This document shows, piece after piece, positions 21,364 through 34,300 of a stretch of 64,000 nt of DNA. Location: contig NC_051434.1 in the NCBI RefSeq assembly GCF_001649575.2, positions 22,342,823 through 22,406,822 of the forward strand, written 5' to 3'. The translations under genes were made by a program, and so were the position numbers. The DNA comes from Kryptolebias marmoratus (lineage: Eukaryota; Chordata; Actinopteri; Cyprinodontiformes; Rivulidae). A model generated the notes under the pieces. It made no database searches. It worked only from the letters and a program-made list of their open reading frames with translations, and was not told the origin of the DNA. Positions within the stretch are counted from its first letter, which is position 1; each line of letters begins with the position of its first letter.

Positions 21364-22940
21364 TTATTCAGGATTTGATGTGGATTGCTCAAAGTAAGCT
21401 CTGGTCTCTCGGGCCTGTGCAGCGTTGAGCTGCATTGCATAGAACCGATCAGACATCAAGGTATCATGGCACATGAAGTGGGCCAGCTTGGTTCGGATCT
21501 CAGGGCTGTGGGTGTTCTTCACCTGCGTTGAAACACATGTCTGTTAGAAAAGCAGGCAAAGTTGGAACAATAAAAGCTTTAAACGTGGGTCAAACTTCTA
21601 CTCACGTGTGTGGCTACTGCCGTCCTTATGTCCGTGAAAGTCGGTTTTCCGGGCAGCCTCATCTCAGACCAGGTCACCCGCAGGTAACGTAGCAAAACCC
21701 TGTCTGGACTCTGACACCCAGTAACGAAGAAGTGCCCACTCTCTGGGCTGACCAGGGCCCTCTTCTCCAGCCACTGCTCCATCCAGGAGAACTCACGGTG
21801 GGTCAGGTAGATCTGGGCCATCCTAAAAGCCCGGTTCATCTTGTGCTGGCAGACGTTCACGATCACTCCTGGGGAGTCCAGTTCCACTTGTCCCCGGGCC
21901 TCCTCCACCTCGGAGGCCATTAAATTACTGAACACCCCCGTACAATGTCCATACAGAGAGGCGATGTAGGCACAAAGGTACCCGAGCTCCTGGGAGTCGT
22001 CTTTCTTCATGTCACCCAGGAGCAAGGGGGTTCTGGCCAGCACTCTGCACTGGTTCAAAGTGTCATGGGAAATTGCATGGGATACTTAGTCTTTTTTGAT
22101 GGCGATTCGGTGAAGAACCACGGGCTTGCTCAGACCACTGAGACGGCTTTGCACCGCCCTGATGACACCGGTTGTCTGTGTCTTGGTGAGACGGCACAAG
22201 GACGGAGGGGTTTGCTGGAGGTACTTCAGGAAACTGAAGACGTTCTTCATGTAGATGGATACCGTGGTGACCGCTTTCCCTGCTGCCTGGAGCTCAGACG
22301 GCCACCTGCAGAAACAATTTGGCCCGTGAACCATGGCTTTTCAGCTCAGTCACAAACAGCTGCAACCAACCAAGTAATTGTCATCACGTACCGCTGAATT
22401 TTGGGACCATGGTCCAAGAACAGCCAGGTCACTGTAGCCTGGCTCCCCAAAGCCATGTAGTGCAGGAACGCTTTGACACATTTCACCCTGGCAGAGACAC
22501 TGTCACGGTGCTTCCACCCGGGATTGGAGCCCTTCAGAAAACTGCTGAATGTTGCCAGGAAACCTGCTTTTGGGAAAAAATTGACAAGTCAGTTTACAAT
22601 GTGGCGGGTGTATTTGGAAATTTGGTCCGCAATAACTCACCACAATCCGAGGGCAAACAAGCGGAGGGTGGTGCCACCTCACCACCATGGCTGGAGGGCC
22701 CAGCTTCCACTTCACCACCGCAAGGTTCTGTGTCCTCGACCATGTCGACACACAACACCACGTAAGGGGACCGACGCATTTCTCTGAGCGCTCAAAGAAG
22801 ATCGGCAGTCTTAATTCTTCTTACCCACTGCCGCTCTGTGGCTCTCATGTTCTCCGTGAGCTCCAAGTGTGCCCACACAAGATGGCAGTCCAACTGCCCT
22901 GAGTTGTAAGCACACGATGCAACAGGACAGGCATAGCCTC
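21364..22940 (-). pseudogene. Zinc finger-tyrosine recombinase gene, copy 2, with one premature stop
   Basis: Exons on the minus strand are a partial exon 1 (about 22940-22641, donor GTGAGT), exon 2 (22566-22392), exon 3 (22305-21606) and exon 4 (21522-21364, stop TAA). Codon phases fit at every junction. Exon 3 holds a SAM-like core-binding segment (VSIYMKNVFSFLKYLQQ) and the catalytic half. A box II-like FTDIRTAVATH straddles the end of exon 3, where R is the likely catalytic Arg. A box III-like FMCHDTLMSDRFYAM lies in exon 4, with His, Asp-Thr and the presumed nucleophilic Tyr. Tyrosine recombinases cut and rejoin DNA through a 3'-phosphotyrosine. An in-frame TAA at 22088-22086 interrupts exon 3, and the first finger of copy 1 is missing or diverged here. 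The closest idea is a Crypton-like element or a gene derived from one. Confidence 0.65.
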
Positions 22941-25268
22941 TAATGTTGACACGGCATCTGACATCATATTGTGATGTGAAAGTGGAAGACCAATGAGTAT
23001 GCTATATAGACAGGAAGTAGCGGTTGCCAGAAGATGCTAGGGAGGTGCTAGGAAAAGTTTGCTGGAGGTACATTTAAGTTGATTGTTCACTTATTTTACA
23101 AAATGAAGTTCTGTTCTAAATATGTGTTATCAGGTTATAGGAGTCACCGACTGACTGGCCAGATTGTGCAAGAAGTAGCAGGGCTTTTTCATAGAAACTA
23201 TGGAGTTGGTAAGTGTGCTAGCACTAGCTTAGCCTTCCTATCCATTTATATGGGGAGGTTAGCTTTGGATATTAAAGTCATTAGGAGCTGTTGGGAATTT
23301 CTCCTCTGTGTGAAGGCCTTCACAAAAGACAACGAGCCTCTCTGGTGTAATTCTTTCTTAGCAGGTTGAATAAATCAAAACCCTGATACGTACAGTTTGA
23401 TGCATTTAAAAGCTTAGCTTTGAATGCTATTTGCCTCTTTGGATTTATGCATTTATGCCATTCACTCAAACAGCATTTGTGTGAATAGCATGCATGATTA
23501 TTTTTGGGGAATCCATTCTTGACACTATTGATTAATAATGAAGGTGAACCAGACATTATTTATAAGGAAAATTATCCTTTGAACCAGTGTATTGTACAAA
23601 ATTTTGTTTTTTTATGCATTCATTGTAACACAATTTTGTAGTATTTGTTGTGACAATTATGATTGATTATGTGCACATGGGTTTATACTGACCCTGTTTT
23701 TACAGTATATAGGCCAGGTAAGGATGGCAAGCTAGGAACCTACTGCTAAGGCAAGAAAGCCTGAAGCTCTACTCAGCCCAGATTTCATCTGTTGAACATC
23801 ACCTGCTCTGATTGGTCTGGTAGGAGGCTTCACCGCCATTCTTTTCTTCCCGCTGTCCCTCTGCAACTCATGGCTCATGGCCTTTCTACATAAACTTTAA
23901 AGCTCTTTCCGCCCGTTACTGAACCTCTTGGACTTTTGCCTGCTAGGCCGTTGAACTGGATGTTGCATGTTGCCTACACTGCTGCTGGGACTTGGATACT
24001 AGCTTGTAACTTAAGAGAATATGTAAAAGCTTTATTGTCATTTCGAATTGTGATAAAGGATTTGAATGGCCATTTGTCTTGATATTTGTTTGTGTATTTG
24101 TCATGTTTGTTTCCTGCTCAATATATGGTACCAACAGAAAAAATCACTTGCTGGTGTTCTGTCGCTTACTCAACTCCTAGAGCCAACTTTTGAGAATCTT
24201 CTGTTTCTAGCCTAAGATTGAGTGAAGCACAGGTTACAAATGCACGAGATTATGTTAATACAGTATATTAATAAGGATGACTACAATTGTGTGTATGTTT
24301 GTGTATTTGTAAGAGAGAAAGAAAATTATTTTTGTAAAACTGTTTCACTTGGAATAGAGCCATACCAATCTCAATGAAATTTGTATTTGGACAAAAAAAG
24401 ACAACACTTTGTTCTTTTTTTAAAAATCAATCATTTTATTATTGTCATTGAAAAAAACAAAACAATGCAATGTAAAATAATTTTGAAAATAGAACTATCC
24501 TTAACTACTTCATATTTAGCACAAAAAGAAATAATTAAAAAAAAAGAATAGAAAATGATTCTCCCTCCATGTCCTAATGTAAAAACATCTCACTTTTAAT
24601 GAGGCACCAGGCACACTGCTAGTTACTGTTCTGGGTCAATCAAATTATAGAGTGATTATTTTAATGTATATATCTAGTATTGCTAATAGAGTTTCAAACT
24701 GAACTACTGACATCAAGAAATACATATTTAAAGTCATTAAAATTCCTCAGCTCATTTTTTCATCTGGTGAAACGCACCTCTGGACATATTCTAAGATAAG
24801 ATAAACCCGCTGTTTTAATTTTTTTATATATTATAAAAATAGCTTAAAAAAAGCAAAAGATACATTTTTTGACTATTTGAAAACCTATTTAGCTTTTTAC
24901 CAGTATTAAATGCAATATAGTTTAATAAAACAATTAGTGAGCAGGTTTTTGGTGTGAACAAATTGACAAATCGAGTCAGTTGACAAATTTAAAATGTACA
25001 CCAAAATTTGTAATTTTATCAAATAGTTGAGTAATTCAAAGTAAAACAAGAAATTGTGGTTAGAAAAATTTATAAATTCCCAGCTAAATAAGTTTAGAAT
25101 ATGTCTAATACATTAAAGTACAATAATGAGATGTGGGGGGGCATTACGTTACAGGTACCTTTGGTTATTTGATGAGATAATATAATAAAGTGTGCAATGC
25201 ACTTTGTACTGGTACTAATGCTCTACAAATTATAAAGGCAGTGATGTGTCAAAAATGTCACTTTATCT
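22941..25268. other. No gene recognised; possible repeat 23700-24180
   Basis: A short frame at 23104-23210 ends in a donor-like GGTAAGTGTG, but nothing identifies it. The 23700-24180 block is less AT-rich and looks like a dispersed element end. 24200-25268 is AT-rich and includes the likely 3' UTR of the minus-strand E2/U-box gene. Confidence 0.35.
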
Positions 25269-25395
25269 CTAAACATAGGTTGTCAGAATTTGTTTTGAAC
25301 GATACGCCATCACCATGTCCTTCATATGAATGGCTGGCTGAAGTTCACCTTCTTGGACTTTGATCTTTGGGTCAGCAAATGGATCGAAATCGGAC
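25269..25395 (-). CDS. E2/U-box gene, last exon: second half of the U-box and C-terminus
   Basis: Acceptor CTTTTACAG at 25396-25404. The exon completes a Thr codon, then encodes [20 protein letters not shown], followed by [15 protein letters not shown] and a short tail ending at TAG (25269-25271). DPF, the LQP turn and the final helix match the second half of a U-box. U-boxes fold like RING domains without zinc and bind E2 enzymes. The start phase (one base) fits the preceding exon exactly. Confidence 0.8.
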
Positions 25396-28300
25396 CTGTA
25401 AAAGGGTGAGTAGTTATTAACATTTTCTAAGAGGACTTTGATTGTTCATTTGAGCCTTGGTGGCATTTAAGGTGTATTATTACACCAAACATCAGAGTAC
25501 TTTTCCCTACTTGTAGCTAAACATTAAAGTGAGCTTGACAAAGAGTAAATTGTGCCGACTTGACAGTTTGACAGCATCTTTACAGCTGCAGTTCTTGTAG
25601 GATGTTTCTTGTCTGTAGTAGTTGAGACCTACCAGACATTTTTAAGGAAGGAAACTAATAAACCAGAAATAATCATTAGCAGCCAAGGCTCACTGATGTT
25701 TGTGGTGAGTGAAAGCTGAGTAGTACGTGTTTTCACACCAAACAGTTCTAAAGACTTTCTCAATGTTATTTAGCCAAAGGAACACCATGATTATGGTCAG
25801 CTCAGCCAGGACAGCTGACATTCACCTGAAATTATGTAGCTGTCATTTATCAACAACAACAATGGAGGACTTCATTGTTGGATCTGTGTGTTGTGGGTCT
25901 TTTATTTAATTTTAAAGCGGCGTTAAAATTAAATAAAAGGAGTTACATGAGCCAAGACATAAAAAGATTGGTCTACTTCGTGCTGCACATGTTCAAAGGG
26001 AAGCACATCATAGGAGACAATGCAAAGAAACTAGGAAATTAAACTAAGAAACACTGACTGGACAGGATGGTGCAGAGAGAGGGAGCACTTTTTTGTCTGG
26101 ATAATATTTAATTATGAGATGTTTCTACTAAAGGTGATGTCACCGAGAAAAATGCAACAACTGAACATTTACAGAGCAAACACATACAGGCCTTGGTTAA
26201 AAGAAGAATTAGTGTCAGTTTTGCTATTTTTACCTTAAGCAAGTGTATTGATCCTTTTAGAAAGTCTTATGAAATGTTATATTTAGATTTAGCAAGGTAT
26301 TTGCCATTTTTAGCTTTTATGTAATGTTTTGGTACATTTAGCTAGCTTAGTGTTTATTTTATTCTTTTATAGTATTTTGCACCTTTTACCTTCTAGCTAG
26401 TGTTCTGCTTCATCTTTCAGCTACTCTTCTGCTTCTTTCAGCTTTTAGCCAGTGGTCTGCTTCTTTCTTCACTTCTTTTTTTTCACCTGCTTAATATCAC
26501 TAAAATTAGAAATGTCTTGTCCTGAAATTATGTGGGAAAAGTGATCTTTATCATGTCTAGGCTGAACTTTTGTAATTGTTTTTATTTCTGGCTGTCTAAA
26601 AAACTTTATTAAACTCTTCAGTTGATTCAAAATGCTGCTGCTAGAGTTCTGATGGGAGTTAGGAGGAGAGATCAGATTTCTCCAGTTTCAGCTTCTCTCC
26701 ATTGGCTCCCTATCCAATTCAGAATTTAAAATCTTACTTCTAACAAACAAAGCTCTCAACAACTGAGCTCCATCTTATAATAAAGATCTTATTGTTCCAT
26801 ATTTTCCTAACAGAGAACTTTGTTCCCAGACTGCAGGTTTACTTGTGGTTTATAGAGTTTCTAAAAAAAGAATAAGAGGCAAAGCTTTCAGTTCTCAGGA
26901 TCCTCTCTTGTGGAACCAACTTCCAGTTTCTGTCCAAGAGGCTGACACTCTTTAATCTCTTATCCTGGATTAGTCAAATCTAATTTTGTGAAATGGCCCT
27001 CTGGGTTTGAACCAGAACTTGTTTGCTAACAGGCGAGTTCAGTAAACATTAACTCAGTGCTTCCAAATACGATTAAAAAAAATATGGCTAAAGACTAATA
27101 TTAAAAACATTGAATAATCGTAAGTGTTATACTTCTACAAAAATACTTACGTTTTCAGATGGTTTTCAATAGCTTTCCGTTCGTACACTGCTCCTTGTTT
27201 TGTTTCAACTGGATCAACAAACATCTTCTTGGTCAATGGACAGATGAGGTGTGAAGGTACAGACTCTTTTACTGACTCCACAAGTTTCTTTAAAATCATA
27301 TGCAATTTATACATATTAGCATGACACAGTTTTGTAAACGCACGAAAGATTTTTCAGGGTTCTATTTAGGTAAACAGAATTAATACTGCTCTTATTTAAT
27401 AAAATACATAGTGCTCTGATCCTAATGACAGGTGTTTCTTATATAATGTAAAGTTCCTTACATGGTATTTTTTCCTTATTTTGCTACTTAAACCTTTAGA
27501 ACACTACCTTCTCTTTACATTCCAGTGATTCCCCTGCTGTTTTCTTCGTATATTCTCTGGCCTTTTGCTCATACGTTTCTTTTTTGGTCATGTATTCCTC
27601 AGCCAGAATGCTTCCATGAAAAAAAACAGAAACATAGTCCCTCCTGCGTGTCCTGGGTCTTCCTCTGGGCCTCCTCCCGGTGGGACGTGCCCAGAACACC
27701 TCACCAGGGAGGCGTCCAGGAGGCATCCTCACCAGATGCCCGAGCCACCTCAACTGGCCCCTCTCAACGTGGAGGAGCAGCGGCTCTACTCTGAGTCCCT
27801 CCCGGATGACCGAGCTTCTCACCCTATCGCTAAGGGAGAGCCCAGACACCCTGNNNNNNNNNNNNNNNNNNNNNNNNNNNNNNNNNNNNNNNNNNNNNNN
27901 NNNNNNNNNNNNNNNNNNNNNNNNNNNNNNNNNNNNNNNNNNNNNNNNNNNNNNNNNNNNNNNNNNNNNNNNNNNNNNNNNNNNNNNNNNNNNNNNNNNN
28001 NNNNNNNNNNNNNNNNNNNNNNNNNNNNNNNNNNNNNNNNNNNNNNNNNNNNNNNNNNNNNNNNNNNNNNNNNNNNNNNNNNNNNNNNNNNNNNNNNNNN
28101 NNNNNNNNNNNNNNNNNNNNNNNNNNNNNNNNNNNNNNNNNNNNNNNNNNNNNNNNNNNNNNNNNNNNNNNNNNNNNNNNNNNNNNNNNNNNNNNNNNNN
28201 NNNNNNNNNNNNNNNNNNNNNNNNNNNNNNNNNNNNNNNNNNNNNNNNNNNNNNNNNNNNNNNNNNNNNNNNNNNNNNNNNNNNNNNNNNNNNNNNNNNN

Positions 28301-31300
28301 NNNNNNNNNNNNNNNNNNNNNNNNNNNNNNNNNNNNNNNACAATCCTAAGGCCACCAAAACGGATCCCCTCAACACCTTGGCTGCGCCTAGAAATTCTGT
28401 CCATAAACGTTATGAACAGAATCGGTGACAAAGGGCAACCTTGGCGGAGTCCAACTCTCACCGGAAACGAGTCCGACTTACTGCCGGCAATGTAGACCAA
28501 GTTCTGACACTGGTCATATAGGGACCTAACAGCCCGTATCAAAGGGCCCGGTGCCCCATACTCCTGGAGTACCCCCCACAGGATTCCCAGAGGGACACGG
28601 TCGAACGCCTTCTCCAAGTCCACAAAACACATGTAGACTGGTTGGGCGAACTCCCATGCACCCTCAAAGACCTTGCTGAGGTTGTAGAGCTGGTCCAGTG
28701 TTCCACGACCAGGACATAAACCCCACTGCTCTTCCTGAATCCGAGGTTCCGCTATCTGACGGAACCTCTCCGGAACCCCCGAATAGACCTTACCAGGGAG
28801 GCTTAAGAGTGTGATCTTTCTGTAGTTGGAACACACCCTCCAGCCCCCCTTTTTGAATAAGGGGACCACTACCCCGGTCTGCCAATCCAGGGGAACTGCC
28901 CCCGATGTCTACGCAATATTGCAGAGTTGCATTAACCAACACAACCCTACAACATCCAAAGCCTTAAGGTACTCTGAGCGAATCTCATCTACCCCCGGAG
29001 CCCTGCCACCGAGGAGTTTTTCAACGACCTCGGTGACCTCAGCACCGGAGATTGGAGAGCCCGACCCAAAGTCCCCAGGCTCCGCCTTCTCAATGGAAGA
29101 CATGCTGGTAGGATTAAGGAGGTCTTCGAAGTATTCTGCCCACCAACCCACGACATCCCGAGTCGAGGTCAGCAGCACACCATCCCCACTATAAACGGTG
29201 TTGGTGCTGCACCGCTTTCCCCTCCTGAGACGCTGTATGGTGGACCAGAATAGCAGAAACCATACACACAATATGTGTGTGTTCCAGTTTTTGACATTAT
29301 CCTGCAACTTCACACAGCCTTTCAAGGAGGGAACAACACTCACAGGCCCCAATCAACAACCTGATCAACTATATGTGAAGGAGATGTGTTGCACTGCGTG
29401 AGGCAAATGATGGTCACACCAGAAACTTTTTTTTTTTTGTGGCTGCATCCACTCAGAGTGGAGAGGTCCATACAATGGTGTGTTGACAAGTTAAAATTAC
29501 TGAAATTACTGTGGCACATGTATACCATAGATATGTGAGAGCTGTAATGTTACCTGTCTAATGGGTCTTCAGGCTCAGGAATAATCAGCAGTCCAAACAC
29601 AGCTTCAAGAATTTCTCTCATGGAGATGTGAGCATTGTAACCCCGATCAAAAATGTTGTGGCAGATACGCCCCACAGTATTGATGTTGCAGTGGTATATC
29701 TTTATTAATGTTAAGTAAATAACTGCATAAAATTAAAACAACAGGTTTTATGTTTAACACTTTGATTACCTTCACATAACCAGGCTTTTTTCCACCACAT
29801 ATTCCTCTTTGATGGTCCACAAAAGAAACAATTTTTTTGATAGGATACAGGTGTAACGAAGCAAACCTTTGGAGGCTTCACTGGGTAATCAGGACCAAAC
29901 TGGCAGAACAACTCAAAGACTCCTTTCTCATAAGGAGTGTCAGCAGGGCCCTCCATGAGAATTTTCCAGAATGCTGTAAAGTAAGATATAGATGTTTAGT
30001 CTAACAGGTTAGTCTGTACAGTACCCTTTACTTATTGGCTGCACTTGAAGATTTGTTTAAAGTGTTTTGAAGCCTACATCAGTTGAAAGAAAATCATAAA
30101 ATATGCTAATTGTAAAATTTTCAAATACCTAGAAAATATTTTTTTTTTTTTATTATGAACATTGAAGAAACCACTCGGGTGTTTTTTAGCTTTTTCCCCG
30201 ACCCCCCTGATATGTGACGTCCACAGAGCCGCTGAGGTTCATGAGCATTCAGCAATTCAACAGTGAGTGGATGAATACCAGTAAAATATAGTTCAGTACA
30301 TTGGAATTACTTGTTCGAACCTGCCAGAAAATACCACTGGAGTTTTATTTTTTGGCTTCCCAAAAGATAAAAACTTTCCTCAGATTTGGATCTATAAGCT
30401 CCGATGTGGGAATTACTATCAGAACTTGGGTTCAGACCATTTCAAAGGAAAGCACTGCTTTGACCCTCGTTAATGTAGTGGACAGGCTTCACGCCAAAAA
30501 AAGAGGAGTTGGCAGTCCCAACTATTTTTAATTTTAAAATAAAGGTAAATGACGAGAAAGACAGTCACAGAAAAGGAGAAGAGAAACAGGAAGTTTTACT
30601 TCAAACGTGAGTTTGTGAACACGTGTTGTAAGTAAAAGGTATAAGCTGATTACAGGCCGACAGCCTGAGATCAGTTTGTAATTTAGATCAGTTTGTTATT
30701 GATGATAAACATAGACAAACCATGTGTGATCAAACAAATGTCATAGACTGAAACTGCTATTTTACTGCTAGTTTCTGGTGTGAGAGTTCATAAATGCTAC
30801 TCCCAAGTGCACTCATGTCTTTTACGAGTTAGCATCTGGTTAGCAACCTTAGCTCTCCCCTGCCTGTGTTATTGATTTGCAGTATTGTGTACTGATGTTA
30901 GTTTAATGATCTTGGGGTAATCATTTCTCACTGTTCCAAGTTCCCATCTTAGATGTTATGCACATTGTTTTGTTGACCATGACAGTCCTTGTGATCATCA
31001 GAATTCAAATCTGAAGAGTTGTCATCTGATTACGGAGATCTAGGTTCAGGTTCATGCTGGTATGGTTGTTTATCCATTACTCCCACAAAGGCATCCAGCA
31101 TTTCTCTATGTACAAAAAAGGCTTCTTCTTTCATTTCTACTAGTAAACAACTGCTAAATCAGGTCAGGGATATTTCATTGGAAGGATTTAATCTGCTGCA
31201 AGCCAAAAGAAAGGAGAGTATTAAAAGTTGGTCTATGACTGTTGACTCATGTCTTGTTACTGCAGCTTACAACTTGGTCTGTCCTGGAGACACTCCACTC

Positions 31301-34300
31301 CAGAACTGGCCAACGAGCCCCACCAGCTGACCACTCGCTTTGTATCAGACAGAAGTAACTTCATTCCCAAAAAGTAAGGTGACCTACGGTTAATGATCTA
31401 TATTCTATGGCAGAATGACATCTTGGTGCCCAGACGGTTTTTCTTTCAGAACCTGGTCCGGTTCTCCAGTTAATTTTCCCTTTGCCAAATTCTCCCTCAA
31501 AGTTATCACTGATTCCACTTTGGCCTCAAATCTTCCCAGGCATGTCATATATAGTCCAAATTTACTGCTTAATTTTAGTTAATATATTTTATTACTTATG
31601 TTATTACACATTGATCATAACTTTTTATATCAAATCACTTGTATTATCCACACTCACAATAAACCTTGTAATTTTCCATTTGGTTAATAAAGTTACAAAT
31701 GAAGCGTATTTCCCAGCATAACATTTCCTTTATTTTAGGTTTTACGGTTCTTAGCAAACAAACAAACAAACAAAAAAATCACACAAAATTAGGGGTGTTG
31801 ATCCTTCAGATTATGAGACTTATAAATTGATCATTAATGTTATTTGTTCTGCCTTAAATGAGTACAAAAATAATTAATTTAATTGATTAATGTATTACAT
31901 GTTTTCCCCAACGTTTTTAATTGTGAATAAGTAGATTTTTTTTTAACCCAAACATAAACATACATTTTTGTCACCAGGTATGCAAAATGTTTGTTTCAGT
32001 GGTTTGGGCACAATGCTTAAAAGAAAGAAGTTTTATAATGCAATGATTGCATCCTAATAAGGTAATTGGACAGACAAAGAGTTTCCTTTTTGGGACAGTT
32101 TTTGTACCTTGTAATATCAATATGTCGTTTACATTTGAACTAATAACCTCTTTGCCAGTGTGACACTTTTTTCATAGACAAAGAATACTAATGCAAATGT
32201 AAACACTGAAGGGAATATGATGGGAAAAAAGAAAATTTGTGACCTACTGAAGTCAGTTTCTGACGGAAAGATGTTAATGTAGGGATGTGGTCAGTGACGT
32301 GCGGTGAGGTTCATGGTTGGAGAGGCATTGAGAGTCAGATTTACAGATATATAAATCCAAAAGGGTAGCTTATTCAATTGGCTACTGGCTATTTCATATC
32401 TCATCAGCGTTCTTCACACTCTCTCTCTCTCTCATAGTAGTATTAAGGATAAGATAAGAAAAAATGTTACAATTACAGTTTTGGCAGTCCGATGGAGCAA
32501 AACAAAACTTAACGGCTGGCAGCAGTGCACGTGACTGTCACTGGCCTCTGCGTGAAAGGACAGCAGCAACAAGCTCCCGTTGGCTCACGTGCGCCCCCTT
32601 CAGTGCGGCAGAGTACTGCCTGCCTCTCCCTTCGCCTTTTCACCGCGGTTTTATGTCCCCTCAGCAAAACTAAATATGTCACTAACAAACATTAAACGTA
32701 AATGGTTAAAGATATTAGCCAGACTGTGGAAAATCAGGCTATATAAACCATTATATTGGCGACATGCAGCGGTACGGCAACAGGCACGGGCCAATTGCAT
32801 GTATCAACCCAGTTTGTGATGGATTGCGCAATCAGAGGTGAAGCTCGGCTCGCTGCTGCCGCACCCCGCGTTTCACCCTCATATTTGAACAGGAAATATG
32901 CAATTTCAGCGATTTTGACTATAAAAATGCGATTTGGACCATAAAAATGTTCGAAAATTACTCATACATGAAGATCACTGGACAAATATTAATATTCATT
33001 TTATGTTATGATTTTTTTTTTTCTTGTCATGATGACAGGGGAGGCTCTGCCTCACCTGCCTCCCCTGACCGCACGTCCCTGGATGTGGTTCACGGTGCAG
33101 GCTCATCAGCTCCTCCAGGACGCGTCTATCCTTCTCCATGAAATGCCCATGTTTGGCCTCCTGAATCTTTTTTTTCAGTGCACTTTTGAGAGATGAGAAT
33201 TAATGGCTTATAGCATTGCAACTATTAGAAATTTTAGATGATAGATTACAAAGTTAATGCCCTGTATGCAAATTTTTCACAAATTTTGCAACAGCAAAAT
33301 ATATTTTAATGAATAATTACTTTTCAAAAGAACTGTTTGACAAATAACGAGTTTTTGTTCTCTTAGATTGTATATGTCTACTTTTAACATGCTTTTTAAA
33401 TGATTCAGTCATAAGTGGTAAATTCAAAGTCCTTTGGTCTGTATGCAATACATCTCCACATAAGAGACAACTGATAATCCCAAGTGGTTCATCTACTGTG
33501 TATGCCAATAAATGCCTAGTCTGTGTCAAACAACCTAAATTAGCTTTGGTGTGCAAAACCAGAATATTTAATAAATAAGAATAACTTTAATATTTCCTCA
33601 AAATTCTATTTACATAACAATTTGAAATCTGAGCAGTATCATTTTGCTCGTTGTGGCAACCCCTGCAGACCTGAGCAGCCGAAAGCAGAACAAGTGTTTT
33701 ACCAACTTTAATTTCAGTAGCCCTACATGATAAATGTAATAAAAATATGTAAAAAGAGCTTCACAAATGAAAAGGAATTTGTGTGGTTTGTCTACATTAA
33801 CAAATACTGAATAAAGAATAAATAGTCTTCACTTTAGAAGGGTTGACTGAAAGACTTAACTACTAGCAACTGTCTTAATTATTAATGCACTGAAGGATAA
33901 GTATATAGTCAATTCAAACATTCTCTAACCATTAATACATGTCTAACACATGGTGTGAAAGTACATTTATATCACCATTTGCATACATATACACAGTATA
34001 TAGAATAATTAATTCATGAGTTATTAAGCATGAATAAACATTGAATATGTTGGTTTTGGAAGAAATTAGCCTTTATGGGTAAAGCATTAATGTGTTAATT
34101 TATACCTTGTTAAGTATGAATCATCCTTAATTAATGATGTTTTCAGGGTTAACTATTTATTAATGATTTATTAATTTTTTAAATTTGAATTGTACTTTAC
34201 TTTTTTTGTATTTTTTGTAAATAAAACGAATAAACTGAACTAAACTAAACAAGGCTAAATAAGGTGTAGTTATTATAAAGTGCTACCCATTTTGTTCATC

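Noticed and set aside
27496..28869. A 457-codon minus frame and matching plus frames
   Set aside because: They cross a 486-N gap and fuse Rex3 RT with a UBC exon; the apparent fusion protein is an artefact of reading through Ns.
31019..31330. 103-codon plus frame in an intron
   Set aside because: No recognisable domain, no splice context and ordinary length for chance in this composition.
33317..33556. Cys/His frame considered as an extra exon of the E2/U-box gene
   Set aside because: No acceptor or donor with suitable phase, and the finger-like motif does not fit an E2 or Ubl fold.
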